Positions 24,544 to 38,769 of a stretch of DNA of 64,000 nucleotides are shown here, in pieces; within the stretch, counting starts at the first letter, position 1; each line of letters begins with the position of its first letter. Origin of the DNA: Argentina anserina. Its lineage: Eukaryota; Streptophyta; Magnoliopsida; Rosales; Rosaceae. The notes below the pieces were generated by a model, which saw only the letters and a program-made list of their open reading frames with translations, ran no database searches and was not told the origin of the DNA. The DNA lies in assembly GCF_933775445.1 (NCBI RefSeq), contig NW_026089404.1, positions 1 to 64,000 on the forward strand, read 5' to 3'. A program made the position numbers and the translations under genes.

Positions 24544-27500
24544 CTGGAAACACTCTAAAATTCAATAGAAACTCGCATCAGAATGGCTTACAGAATGATA
24601 CTCAAACGAGAATTGAAAAGATACTCAAAGTGCAATAGTAAACATACTCAAACGATAGAAAGATACTCAGTTTGAAAGAAACACACACCCACACTGGAAA
24701 CACTCTCAAATTCAAGAGAAACTCACATCAGAAAGCCTTACAGAAACATACTCAAACGAAAATTGAAAAGATACTCAAAGTGCAATAGTAAACATACTCA
24801 AACGATAGAAAGATACTCAGTTTGAAAGAAACACACGCCCACATTGGAAACACTCTTAAATACAATAGAAACTCGCATCAGAAAGGATTACAGAAAGATA
24901 CTCAAACAAGAATTGAAAAGATACTCAAATTGCAATAGTAAACATACTCAAACGATAGAAAGATACTCAGTTTGAAAGAAACACACGCCCACACTGGAAA
25001 CACTCTCAAATTCAAGAAAAACTCGCATCGAAAGCCGTTCAGAAAGATACTCAAACGAGAATTGAAAAGATACTCAAATTGCAATAGTAAACATACTCAA
25101 ACGATAGAAAGATACTCAGTTTGAAAGAAACACACGCCCACACTGGAAACACTCTCAAATACAATAGAAACTCGCATCAGAAAGGATTACAGAAAGATAA
25201 TCAAACGAGAATTGAAAAGATACTGAAATTGCAATAGTAAACATACTCAAACGATAGAAAGATACTCAGTTTGAAAGAAACACACGCCCACACTGGAAAC
25301 ATTCTCAAATTCAAGAAAAACTCGCATCGAAAGCCGTTCAGAAAGATACTCAAACGAGAATTGAAAAGATACTCAAATTGCAATTGTAAACATACTCAAA
25401 CGATAGAAAGATACTCAGTTTGAAAGAAACACACGCCCACACTGGAAACACTCTAAAATTCAAGAGAAACTCGCATCAGAAAACCTTACAGAAACATACT
25501 CAAACGAGAATTGAAAAGATACTCAAAGTGCAATAGTAAACATACTCAAACGATAGAAAGATACTCAGTTTGAAAGAAACACACGCCCACACTGGAAACA
25601 CTCTAAAATTCAATAGAAACTCGCATCAGAAGGGCTTACAGAATGATACTCAAACGAGAATTGAAAAGATACTCAAAGTGCAATAGTAAACATACTCAAA
25701 CGATAGAAAGATACTCAGTTTGAAAGAAACACACGCCCACATTGGAAACACTCTCAAATTCAAGAAAAACTCGCATCGAAAGCCGTTCAGAAAGATACTC
25801 AAACGAGAATTGAAAAGATACTCAAATTGCAATAGTAAACATACTCAAACGATAGAAAGATACTCAGTTTTAAAGAAACACACGCCCACATTGGAAACAC
25901 TCTTAAATACAATAGAAACTCGCATCAGAAAGGATTACAGAAAGATACTCAAACAAGAATTGAAAAGATACTCAAATTGCAATAGTAAACATACTCAAAC
26001 GATAGAAAGATACTCAGTTTGAAAGAAACACACCCCCACACTGGAAACACTCTAAAATTCAATAGAAACTCGCATCAGAAAAGATTACAGAAAGATACTC
26101 AAACGAGAATTGAAAAGATACTCTAATTGCAATAGTAAACATACTCAAACGATAGAAAGATACTCAGTTTGAAAGAAACACACGCCCACACTGGAAACAC
26201 TCTAAAATTCAATAGAAACTCGCATCAGAAAGGCTTACAGAATGATACTCAAACGAGAATTGAAAAGATACTCAAAGTGCAATAGTAAACATACTCAAAC
26301 GATAGAAAGATACTCAGTTTGAAAGAAACACACGCCCACACTGGAAACACTCTAAAATTCAATAGAAACTCGCATCAGAAAGGCTTACAGAATGATACTC
26401 AAACGACAATTGAAAAGATACTCAAAGTGCAATAGTAAACATACTCAAACGATAGAAAGATACTCAGTTTGAAAGAAACACACGCCCACATTGGAAACAC
26501 TCTCAAATTCAAGAAAAACTCGCATCGAAAGCCGTTCAGAAAGATACTCAAACGAGAATTGAAAAGATACTCAAATTGCAATAGTAAACATACTCAAACG
26601 ATAGAAAGATACTCAGTTTGAAAGAAACACACGCCCACATTGGAAACACTCTTAAATACAATAGAAACTCGCATCAGAAAGGATTACAGAAAGATACACA
26701 AACAAGAATTGAAAAGATACTCAAATTGCAATAGTAAACATACTCAAACGATAGAAAGATAATCAGTTTGAAAGAAACACACGCCCACACTGTAAACACT
26801 CTCAAATTCAAGAAAAACTCGCATCGAAAGCCGTTCAGAAAGATACTCAAACGAGAATTGAAAAGATACTCAAATTGCAATAGTAAACAAACTCAAACGA
26901 TAGAAAGATACTCAGTTTGAAAGAAACACACGCCCACACTGGAAACACTCTCAAATACAATAGAAACTCGCATCAGAAAGGATTACAGAAAGATACTCAC
27001 ACAAGAATTGAAAAGATACTCAAATTGCAATAGTAAACATACTCAAACGATAGAAAGATACTCAGTTTGAAAGAAACACACGCCCACACTGGAAACACTC
27101 TCAAATTTAAGAGAAACTCGCATCAGAAAGCCTTACAGAAACATACTCAAACGAGAATTGAAAAGATACTAAAATTGCAATAGTAAACATACTCAAACGA
27201 TAGAAAGATACTCAGTTTGAAAGAAACACACGCCCACACTGGAAACACTCTAAAATTCAATAGAAACTCGCATCAGAAAGGCTTACAGAATGATACTCAA
27301 ACGAGAATTGAAAAGATACTCAAATTGCAATAGTAAACATACTCAAACGATAGAAAGATACTCAGTTTGAAAGAAACACACGCCCACACTGGAAACACTC
27401 TGAAATACAATAGAAACTCGCATCAGAAAGGATTACAGAAAGATACTCAAACGAGAATTGAAAAGATACTCAAATTGCAATAGTAAACATACTCAAACGA

Positions 27501-29183
27501 TAGAAAGATACTCAGTTTGAAAGAAACACACGCCCGCACTGGAAACACTCTCAAATTCAAGAAAAACTCGCATCGAAAGCCGTTCAGAAAGATACTCAAA
27601 CGAGAATTGAAAAGATACTCAAAGTGCAATTGTAAACATACTCAAACGATAGAAAGATACTCAGTTTGAAAGAAACACACGCCCACACTGGAAACACTTT
27701 CAAATTCAAGAGAAACTCGCATCAGAAAACCTTACAGAAACATACTCAAACGAGAATTGAAAAGATACTCAAAGTGCAATAGTAAACATACTCAAACGAT
27801 AGAAAGATACTCAGTTTGAAAGAAACACACGCCCACACTGGAAACACTCTCAAATTCAAGAAAAACTCGCATCGAAAGCCGTTCAGAAAGATACTCAAAC
27901 GAGAATTGAAAAGATACTCAAATTGCAATAGTAAACAAACTCAAACGATAGAAAGATACTCAGTTTGAAAGAAACACACGCCCACACTGGAAACACTCTC
28001 AAATACAATAGAAACTCGCATCAGAAAGGATTACAGAAAGATACTCAAACAAGAATTGAAAAGATACTCAAATTGCAATAGTAAACATACTCAAACGATA
28101 GAAAGATACTCAGTTTGAAAGAAACACACACCCACACTGGAAACACTCTCAAATACAATAGAAACTCGCATCAGAAAGGATTACAGAAAGATACTCAAAC
28201 AAGAATTCAAAAGATACTCAAATTGCAATAGTAAACATACTCAAACGATAGAAAGATACTCAGTTTGAAAGAAACACACGCCCACACTGGAAACACTCTC
28301 AAATTCAAGAGAAACTCGCATCAGAAAGCCTTACAGAAACATACTCAAACGAGAATTGAAAAGATACTCAAAGTGCAATAGTAAACATACTCAAACGATA
28401 GAAACATACGCAGTTTGAAAGAAACACACGCCCACACTGGAAACACTCTCAAAATCAAGAAAAACTCGCATCGAAAGCCGTTCAGAAAGATACTCAAACG
28501 AGAATTGAAAAGATACTCAAATTGCAATAGTAAACATACTCAAACGATAGAAAGATACTCAGTTTGAAAGAAACACACGCCTACACTGGAAACACTTTCA
28601 AATTCAAGAGAAACTCGCATCAGAAAACCTTACAGAAACATACTCAAACGAGAATTGAAAAGATACTCAAAGTGCAATAGTAAACATACTCAAACGATAG
28701 AAAGATACTCAGTTTGAAAGAAACACACGCCCACACTGGAAACACTCTCAAATTCAAGAAACACTCGCATCGAAAGCCGTTCAGAAAGATACTCAAACGA
28801 GAATTGAAAAGATACTCAAATTGCAATAGTAAACATACTCAAACGATAGAAAGATACTCAGTTTGAAAGAAACACACGCCCACACTGGAAACACTCTCAA
28901 ATTCAAGAAAAACTCGCATCGAAAGCCGTTCAGAAAGATACTCAAACGAGAATTGAAAAGATACTCAAATTGCAATAGTAAACATACTCAAACGATAGAA
29001 AGATACTCAGTTTGAAAGAAACACACGCCCACACTGGAAACACTCTGAAATACAATAGAAACTCGCATCAGAAAGGATTAAAGAAAGATACTCAAACGAG
29101 AATTGAAAAGATACTCAAATTGCAATAGTAAACATACTCAAACGATAGAAAGATACTCAGTTTGAAAGAAACACACGCCCGCA

Positions 29184-29333
29184 CTGGAAACACTCTCAAA
29201 TTCAAGAAAAACTCGCATCAGAAAGCCGTTCAGAAAGATACTCAAACGAGAATTGAAAAGATACTCAAATTGCAATTGTAAACATACTCAAACGATAGAA
29301 AGATACTCAGTTTGAAAGAAACACACGCCCACA
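29184..29333 (+). repeat. B-signature monomer with full 150-bp length
   Basis: Reads 'catcagaaagccgttcag': the three B substitutions are present but the a missing from other B units is retained. It may be an intermediate that predates the deletion, or a product of conversion by a neighbouring 150-bp class. It follows a 'cgcccgcac' junction shared with the block at 27.4-27.7 kb, whose B unit has the deletion. Confidence 0.8.
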
Positions 29334-32327
29334 CTGGAAACACTCTCAAAATCAAGAGAAACTCGCATCAGAAAACCTTACAGAAACATACTCAAACGAG
29401 AATTGAAAAGATACTCAAAGTGCAATAGTAAACATACTCAAACGATAGAAAGATACTCAGTTTGAAAGAAACACACGCCCACACTGGAAACACTCTCAAA
29501 TTCAAGAAAAACTCGCATCGAAAGCCGTTCAGAAAGATACTCAAACGAGAATTGAAAAGATACTCAAATTGCAATAGTAAACATACTCAAACGATAGAAA
29601 GATACTCAGTTTGAAAGAAACACACGCCCACACTGGAAACACTCTCAAATTCAAGAAAAACTCGCATCAGAAAGGCTTACAGAATGATACTCAAACGAGA
29701 ATTGAAAAGATACTCAAAGTGCAATAGTAAACATACTCAAACGATAGAAAGATACTCAGTTTGAAAGAAACACACGCCCACACTGGAAACACTCTAAAAT
29801 TCAAGAGAAACTCGCATCAGAAAACCTTACAGAAACATAGTCAAACGAGAATTGAAAAGATACTCAAAGTGCAATAGTAAACATACTCAAACGATAGAAA
29901 GATACTCAGTTTGAAAGAAACACACGCCCACACTGGAAACACTCTAAAATTCAATAGAAACTCGCATTAGAAAGGCTTACAGAATGATACTCAAACGAGA
30001 ATTGAAAAGATACTCAAAGTGCAATAGTAAACATACTCAAACGATAGAAAGATACTCAGTTTGAAAGAAACACACGCCCACACTGGAAACACTCTAAAAT
30101 TCAATAGAAACTCGCATCAGAAAGGCTTACAGAATGATACTCAAACGAGAATTGAAAAGATACTCAAAGTGCAATAGTAAACATACTCAAACGATAGAAA
30201 GATACTTAGTTTGAAAGAAACACACGCCCACACTGGAAACACTCTCAAATTCAAGAAAAACTCGCATCGAAAGCCGTTCAGAAAGATACTCAAACGAGAA
30301 TTGAAAAGATACTCAAATTGCAATAGTAAACATACTCAAACGATAGAAAGATACTCAGTTTGAAAGAAACACACGCCCACACTGGAAACACTCTTAAATA
30401 CAATAGAAACTCGCATCAGAAAGGATTACAGAAAGATACTCAATCAAGAATTGAAAAGATACTCAAATTGCAATAGTAAACATACTCAAACGATAGAAAG
30501 ATACTCAGTTTGAAAGAAACACACCCCCACACTGGAAACACTCTCAAATTCAATAGAAACTCGCATCAGAAAGGCTTACAGAAAGATACTCAAACGAGAA
30601 TTGAAAAGATACTCAAATTGCAATAGTAAACATACTCAGACGATAGAAAGATACTCAGTTTGAAAGAAACACACGCCCACACTGGAAACACTCTAAAATT
30701 CAATAGAAACTCGCATCAGAAAGGCTTACAGAATGATACTCAAACGAGAATTGAAAAGATACTCAAAGTGCAATAGTAAACATACTCAAACGATAGAAAG
30801 ATACTCAGTTTGAAAGAAACACACGCCCACACTGGAAACACTCTAAAATTCAAGAAAAACTCGCATCGAAAGCCGTTCAGAAAGATACTCAAACGAGAAT
30901 TGAAAAGATACTCAAATTGCAATAGTAAACATACTCAAACGATAGAAAGATACTCAGTTTGAAAGAAACACACGCCCACACTGGAAACACTCTAAAATTC
31001 AATAGAAACTCGCATCAGAAAGGCTTACAGAATGATACTCAAACGAGAATTGAAAAGATACTCAAAGTGTAATAGTAAACATACTCAAACGATAGAAAGA
31101 TACTCAGTTTGAAAGAAACACACGCCCACACTGGAAACACTCTCAAATTCAAGAAAAACTCGCATCGAAAGCCGTTCAGAAAGATACTCAAACGAGAATT
31201 GAAAAGATACTCTAATTGCAATAGTAAACATACTCAAACGATAGAAAGATACTCAGTTTGAAAGAAACACACGCCCACACTGGAAACACTCTAAAATTCA
31301 AGAAAAACTCGCATCGAAAGCCGTTCAGAAAGATACACAAACGAGGATTCAAAAGATACTCATATTGCAATAGTAAACAAACTCAAACGATAGAAAGATA
31401 CTCAGTTTGAAAGAAACACACGCCCACACTGGAAACACTCTCAAATACAATAGAAACTCGCATTAGAAAGGATTACAGAAAAATACTCAAACAAGAATTG
31501 AAAAGATACTCAAATTGCAATAGTAAACATACTCAGACGATAGAAAGATACTCAGTTTGAAAGAAACACACGCCCACACTGGAAACACTCTAAAATTCAA
31601 TAGAAACTCGCATCAGAAAGGCTTACAGAATGATACTCAAACGAGAATTGAAAAGATACTCAAAGTGCAATAGTAAACATACTCAAACGATAGAAAGATA
31701 CTCAGTTTGAAAGAAACACACGCCCACACTGGAAACACTCTAAAATTCAATAGAAACTCGCATCAGAAAGGCTTACAGAATGATACTCAAACGAGAATTG
31801 AAAAGATACTCAAAGTGCAATAGTAAACATACTCAAACGATAGAAAGATACTCAGTTTGAAAGAAACACACGCCCACACTAGAAACACTCTCAAATTCAA
31901 GAAAAACTCGCATCGAAAGCCGTTCAGAAAGATACTCAAACGAGAATTGAAAAGATACTCAAATTGCAATAGTAAACATACTCAAACGATAGAAAGATAC
32001 TCAGTTTGAAAAAAACACACGCCCACACTGGAAACACTCTCAAATTCAAGAAAAACTCGCATCAGAAAGGCTTACAGAATGATACTCAAACGAGAATTGA
32101 AAAGATACTCAAAGTGCAATAGTAAACATACTCAAACGATAGAAAGATACTCAGTTTGAAAGAAACACACGCCCACACTGGAAACACTCTAAAATTCAAT
32201 AGAAACTCGCATCAGAAAGGCTTACAGAATGATACTCAAACGAGAATTGAAAAGATACTCAAAGTGTAATAGTAAACATACTCAAATGATAGAAAGATAC
32301 TCAGTTTGAAAGAAACACACGCCCACA

Positions 32328-33226
32328 CTGGAAACACTCTCAAATTCAAGAAAACCTCGCATCGAAAGCCGTTCAGAAAGATACTCAAACGAGAATTGAA
32401 AAGATTCTCACATTGCAATAGTAAACAAACTCAAACGATAGAAAGATACTCAGTTTGAAAGAAACACACGCCCACACTGGAAACACTCTCAAATACAATA
32501 GAAACTCGCATCAGAAAGGATTACAGAAAGATACTCAAACAAGAATTGAAAAGATACTCAAATTGCAATAGTAAACATACTCAAACGATAGAAAGATACT
32601 CAGTTTGAAAGAAACACACGCCCACACTGGAAACACTCTAAAATTCAATAGAAACTCGCATCAGAAAGGCTTACAGAATGATACTCAAACGAGAATTGAA
32701 AAGATACTCAAAGTGCAATAGTAAACATACTCAAACGATAGAAAGATACTCAGTTTGAGAGAAACACACGCCCACACTGGAAACACTCTAAAATTCAATA
32801 GAAACTCGCATCAGAAAGGCTTACAGAATGATACTCAAACGAGAATTGAAAAGATACTCAAAGTGCAATAGTAAACATACTCAAACGATAGAAAGATACT
32901 CAGTTTGAAAAAAACACACGCCCACACTGGAAACACTCTCAAATTCAAGAAAAACTCGCATCAGAAAGGCTTACAGAATGATACTCAAACGAGAATTGAA
33001 AAGATACTCAAAGTGCAATAGTAAACATACTCAAACGATAGAAAGATACTCAGTTTGAAAGAAACACACGCCCACACTGGAAACACTCTAAAATTCAATA
33101 GAAACTCGCATCAGAAAGGCTTACAGAATGATACTCAAACGAGAATTGAAAAGATACTCAAAGTGTAATAGTAAACATACTCAAATGATAGAAAGATACT
33201 CGGTTTGAAAGAAACACACGCCCACA
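32328..33226 (+). repeat. Middle-domain HOR unit, 6-mer form (899 bp)
   Basis: Order is B', A, C1 (ending gtttgagag), C1 (ending gaaaaaaac), C2, C1 (gtgtaatag, aaatgatag). Compared with the 7-mer at 42965, the separate B between the second C1 and C2 is missing, yet its gaaaaaaac ending is retained on that C1. This points to a C1/B fusion. Confidence 0.83.
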
Positions 33227-34724
33227 CTGGAAGCACTCTCAAATTCAAGAAAACCTCGCATCGAAAGCCGTTCAGAAAGATACTCAAACGAGAATTGAAA
33301 AGATACTCACATTGCAATAGTAAACAAACTCAAACGATAGAAAGATACTCAGTTTGAAAGAAACACACGCCCACACTGGAAACACTCTCAAATACAATAG
33401 AAACTCGCATCAGAAAGGATTACAGAAAGATACTCAAACAAGAATTGAAAAGATACTCAAATTGCAATAGTAAACATACTCAAACGATAGAAAGATACTC
33501 AGTTTGAAAGAAACACACGCCCACACTGGAAACACTCTAAAATTCAATAGAAACTCGCATCAGAAAGGCTTACAGAATGATACTCAAACGAGAATTGAAA
33601 AGATACTCAAAGTGCAATAGTAAACATACTCAAACGATAGAAAGATACTCAGTTTGAGAGAAACACACGCCCACACTGGAAACACTCTAAAATTCAATAG
33701 AAACTCGCATCAGAAAGGCTTACAGAATGATACTCAAACGAGAATTGAAAAGATACTCAAAGTGCAATAGTAAACATACTCAAACGATAGAAAGATACTC
33801 AGTTTGAAAGAAACACACGCCCACACTGGAAACACTCTCAAATTCAATAGAAACTCGCATCAGAAAGGCTTACAGAATGATACTCAAACGAGAATTGAAA
33901 AGATACTCAAATTGCAATAGTAAACATACTCAAACGATAGAAAGATACTCAGTTTGAAAGAAACACACGCCCACACTGGAAACACTCTAAAATTCAATAG
34001 AAACTCGCATCAGAAAGGCTTACAGAATGATACTCAAACGAGAATTGAAAAGATACTCAAAGTGCAATAGTAAACATACTCAAACGATAGAAAGATACTC
34101 AGTTTGAGAGAAACACACGCCCACACTGGAAACACTCTAAAATTCAATAGAAACTCGCATCAGAAAGGCTTACAGAATGATACTCAAACGAGAATTGAAA
34201 AGATACTCAAAGTGCAATAGTAAACATACTCAAACGATAGAAAGATACTCAGTTTGAAAGAAACACACGCCCACACTGGAAACACTCTCAAATTCAAGAA
34301 AAACTCGCATCGAAAGCCGTTCAGAAAGATACTCAAACGAGAATTGAAAAGATACTCAAATTGCAATAGTAAACATACTCAAACGATAGAAAGATATTCA
34401 GTTTGAAAAAAACACACGCCCACACTGGAAACACTCTCAAATTCAAGAAAAACTCGCATCAGAAAGGCTTACAGAACGATACTCAAACGAGAATTGAAAA
34501 GATACTCAAAGTGCAATTGTAAACATACTCAAACGATAGAAAGATACTCAGTTTGAAAGAAACACACGCCCACACTGGAAACACTCTAAAATTCAATAGA
34601 AACTCGCATCAGAAAGGCTTACAGAATGATACTCAAACGAGAATTGAAAAGATACTCAAAGTGTAATAGTAAACATACTCAAATGATAGAAAGATACTCA
34701 GTTTGAAAGAAACACACGCCCACA
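33227..34724 (+). repeat. Middle-domain HOR unit, 10-mer form (1498 bp)
   Basis: B', A, C1 (gagag), C1, a 'tctcaaattcaatag' hybrid, C1 (gagag), C1, B (gaaaaaaac), C2 (gaacgatac, gcaattg), C1 (gtgt). It looks like the 7-mer with a three-monomer insertion that repeats the C1 (gagag)-C1 pair. The starting B' has 'ggaagcactc' and the preceding unit has 'actcggtttg' as private changes. Confidence 0.8.
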
Positions 34725-35473
34725 CTGGAAACACTCTCAAATTCAAGAAAACCTCGCATCGAAAGCCGTTCAGAAAGATACTTAAACGAGAATTGAAAAG
34801 ATACTCACATTGCAATAGTAAACAAACTCAAACGATAGAAAGATACTCAGTTTGAAAGAAACACACGCCCACACTGGAAACACTCTCAAATACAATAGAA
34901 ACTCGCATCAGAAAGGATTACAGAAAGATACTCAAACAAGAATTGAAAAGATACTCAAATTGCAATAGTAAACATACTCAAACGATAGAAAGATACTCAG
35001 TTTGAAAGAAACACACGCCCACACTGGAAACACTCTAAAATTCAATAGAAACTCGCATCAGAAAGGCTTACAGAATGATACTCAAACGAGAATTGAAAAG
35101 ATACTCAAAGTGCAATAGTAAACATACTCAAACGATAGAAAGATACTCAGTTTGAAAGAAACACACGCCCACACTGGAAACACTCTCAAATTCAAGAAAA
35201 ACTCGCATCAGAAAGGCTTACAGAACGATACTCAAACGAGAATTGAAAAGATACTCAAAGTGCAATTGTAAACATACTCAAACGATAGAAAGATACTCAG
35301 TTTGAAAGAAACACACGCCCACACTGGAAACACTCTAAAATTCAATAGAAACTCGCATCAGAAAGGCTTACAGAATGATACTCAAACGAGAATTGAAAAG
35401 ATACTCAAAGTGTAATAGTAAACATACTCAAATGATAGAAAGATACTCAGTTTGAAAGAAACACACGCCCACA

Positions 35474-35622
35474 CTGGAAACACTCTCAAATTCAAGAAAA
35501 CCTCGCATCGAAAGCCGTTCAGAAAGATACTCAAACGAGAATTGAAAAGATACTCAAAGTGCAATAGTAAACATACTCAAACGATAGAAAGATACTCAGT
35601 TTGAAAGAAACACACGCCCACA
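35474..35622 (+). repeat. Chimeric monomer: B' 5' part, C1 3' part
   Basis: Begins with the B' signature 'aaaacctcgcatcgaaag' but continues as C1 ('caaagtgcaatag', 'aaacatactc') rather than the B' ending 'cacattgc...aaacaaactc'. It keeps the 149-bp length, so the exchange lies downstream of the deletion. Confidence 0.78.
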
Positions 35623-37122
35623 CTGGAAACACTCTAAAATTCAATAGAAACTCGCATCAGAAAGGCTTACAGAATGATACTCAAACGAGAATTGAAAAGA
35701 TACTCAAAGTGCAATAGTAAACATACTCAAACGATAGAAAGATACTCAGTTTGAAAGAAACACACGCCCACACTGGAAACACTCTAAAATTCAATAGAAA
35801 CTCGCATCAGAAAGGCTTACAGAATGATACTCAAACGAGAATTGAAAAGATACTCAAAGTGCAATAGTAAACATACTCAAACGATAGAAAGATACTCAGT
35901 TTGAAAGAAACACACGCCCACACTGGAAACACTCTCAAATTCAATAGAAACTGGCATCAGAAAGGCTTACAGAATGATACTCAAACGAGAATTGAAAAGA
36001 TACTCAAATTGCAATAGTAAACATACTCAAACGATAGAAAGATACTCAGTTTGAGAGAAACACACGCCCACACTGGAAACACTCTAAAATTCAATAGAAA
36101 CTCGCATCAGAAAGGCTTACAGAATGATACTCAAACGAGAATTGAAAAGATACTCAAATTGCAATAGTAAACTTACTCAAACGATAGAAAGATACTCAGT
36201 TTGAAAGAAACACACGCCCACACTGGAAACACTCTAAAATTCAATAGAAACTCGCATCAGAAAGGCTTACAGAATGATACTCAAACGAGAATTGAAAAGA
36301 TACTCAAAGTGCAATAGTAAACATACTCAAACGATAGAAAGATACTCAGTTTGAGAGAAACACACGCCCACACTGGAAACACTCTAAAATTCAATAGAAA
36401 CTCGCATCAGAAAGGCTTACAGAATGATACTCAAACGAGAATTGAAAAGATACTCAAAGTGCAATAGTAAACATACTCAAACGATAGAAAGATACTCAGT
36501 TTGAGAGAAACACACGCCCACACTGGAAACACTCTAAAATTCAATAGAAACTCGCATCAGAAAGGCTTACAGAAAGATACTCAAACGAGAATTGAAAAGA
36601 TACTCAAAGTGCAATAGTAAACATACTCAAACGATAGAAAGATACTCAGTTTGAAAGAAACACACGCCCACACTGGAAACACTCTCAAATTCAAGAGAAA
36701 CTCGCATCAGAAAGGCTTACAGAATGATACTCAAACGAGAATTGAAAAGATACTCAAAGTGCAATAGTAAACATACTCAAACGATAGAAAGATACTCAGT
36801 TTGAAAAAAACACACGCCCACACTGGAAACACTCTCAAATTCAAGAAAAACTCGCATCAGAAAGGCTTACAGAACGATACTCAAACGAGAATTGAAAAGA
36901 TACTCAAAGTGCAATTGTAAACATACTCAAACGATAGAAAGATACTCAGTTTGAAAGAAACACACGCCCACACTGGAAACACTCTAAAATTCAATAGAAA
37001 CTCGCATCAGAAAGGCTTACAGAATGATACTCAAACGAGAATTGAAAAGATACTCAAAGTGTAATAGTAAACATACTCAAATGATAGAAAGATACTCAGT
37101 TTGAAAGAAACACACGCCCACA

Positions 37123-37871
37123 CTGGAAACACTCTCAAATTCAAGAAAACCTCGCATCGAAAGCCGTTCAGAAAGATACTCAAACGAGAATTGAAAAGAT
37201 ACTCACATTGCAATAGTAAACAAACTCAAACGATAGAAAGATACTCAGTTTGAAAGAAACACACGCCCACACTGGAAACACTCTCAAATACAATAGAAAC
37301 TCGCATCAGAAAGGATTACAGAAAGATACTCAAACAAGAATTGAAAAGATACTCAAATTGCAATAGTAAACTTACTCAAACGATAGAAAGATACTCAGTT
37401 TGAAAGAAACACACGCCCACACTGGAAACACTCTAAAATTCAATAGAAACTCGCATCAGAAAGGCTTACAGAATGATACTCAAACGAGAATTGAAAAGAT
37501 ACTCAAAGTGCAATAGTAAACATACTCAAACGATAGAAAGATACTCAGTTTGAGAGAAACACACGCCCACACTGGAAACACTCTAAAATTCAATAGAAAC
37601 TCGCATCAGAAAGGCTTACAGAATGATACTCAAACGAGAATTGAAAAGATACTCAAAGTGCAATAGTAAACATACTCAAACGATAGAAAGATACTCAGTT
37701 TGAAAGAAACACACGCCCACACTGGAAACACTCTAAAATTCAAGAGAAACTCGCATCAGAAAACCTTACAGAATGATACTCAAACGAGAATTGAAAAGAT
37801 ACTCAAAGTGTAATAGTAAACATACTCAAATGATAGAAAGATACTCAGTTTGAAAGAAACACACGCCCACA
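37123..37871 (+). repeat. Middle-domain HOR unit, 5-mer form (749 bp)
   Basis: B', A ('aaacttactc'), C1 (gagag), C1, then a hybrid at 37722 with 'taaaattcaagag' and 'aaccttacag' from D joined to 'aatgatactc', 'gtgtaatag' and 'aaatgatag' of the unit-closing C1. The B and C2 monomers of the 7-mer are absent. Confidence 0.8.
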
Positions 37872-38769
37872 CTGGAAACACTCTCAAATTCAAGAAAACC
37901 TCGCATCGAAAGCCGTTCAGAAAGATACTCAAACGAGAATTGAAAAGATTCTCACATTGCAATAGTAAACAAACTCAAACGATAGAAAGATACTCAGTTT
38001 GAAAGAAACACACGCCCACACTGGAAACACTCTCAAATTCAATAGAAACTCGCATCAGAAAGGCTTACTGAATGATACTCAAACGAGAATTGAAAAGATA
38101 CTCAAATTGCAATAGTAAACATACTCAAACGATAGAAAGATACTCAGTTTGAAAGAAACACACGCCCACACTGGAAACACTCTAAAATTCAATAGAAACT
38201 CGCATCAGAAAGGCTTACAGAATGATACTCAAACGAGAATTGAAAAGATACTCAAAGTGCAATAGTAAACATACTCAAACGATAGAAAGATACTCAGTTT
38301 GAGAGAAACACACGCCCACACTGGAAACACTCTAAAATTCAATAGAAACTCGCATCAGAAAGGCTTACAGAATGATACTCAAACGAGAATTGAAAAGATA
38401 CTCAAAGTGCAATAGTAAACATACTCAAACGATAGAAAGATACTCAGTTTGAAAGAAACACACGCCCACACTGGAAACACTCTCAAATTCAAGAAAAACT
38501 CGCATCGAAAGCCGTTCAGAAAGATACTCAAACGAGAATTGAAAAGATACTCAAATTGCAATAGTAAACATACTCAAACGATAGAAAGATACTCAGTTTG
38601 AAAAAAACACACGCCCACACTGGAAACACTCTCAAATTCAAGAAAAACTCGCATCAGAAAGGCTTACAGAATGATACTCAAACGAGAATTGAAAAGATAC
38701 TCAAAGTGCAATACTAAACATACTCAAACGATAGAAAGATACTCAGTTTGAAAGAAACACACGCCCACA
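37872..38769 (+). repeat. 6-monomer block, copy 1 of a pair 1797 bp apart
   Basis: B' (with 'gattctcac'), a hybrid with 'ggcttactgaatg', C1 (gagag), C1, B (gaaaaaaac), C2 ('aatactaaac'). All markers recur at 39669-40566. In this block the A that normally follows B' is replaced by a 'tctcaaattcaatag' hybrid. Confidence 0.86.

Larger units (their letters stand above)
1..30980 (+). repeat. Left domain: heterogeneous mosaic rich in 149-bp B monomers
   Basis: This stretch holds about 207 monomers, of which I count about 67 as B class. A, A', C1, C2 and D forms are intermixed without one dominant unit. Private substitutions and single-base indels are common, for example an extra a near 1332, an extra c near 1646, a lost base at 8463 and 'gatatcaaac' at 10229 and 11424. 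Order reappears as local duplications of 8-10 monomers and as the same blocks reused 3-14 kb away. No genes or other elements are visible. The domain edge is a judgement: markers of the middle domain ('gtgtaatag', 'gaaaaaaac', 'gtttgagag', 'aaaacctcg') first appear between about 31.0 and 32.8 kb. Confidence 0.8.

Noticed and set aside
11648..26022. Three 100-codon plus-strand frames as genes for a basic protein
   Set aside because: They start at TTG, consist of two 50-residue translations of the monomer, and depend on one base change copied by block duplication.
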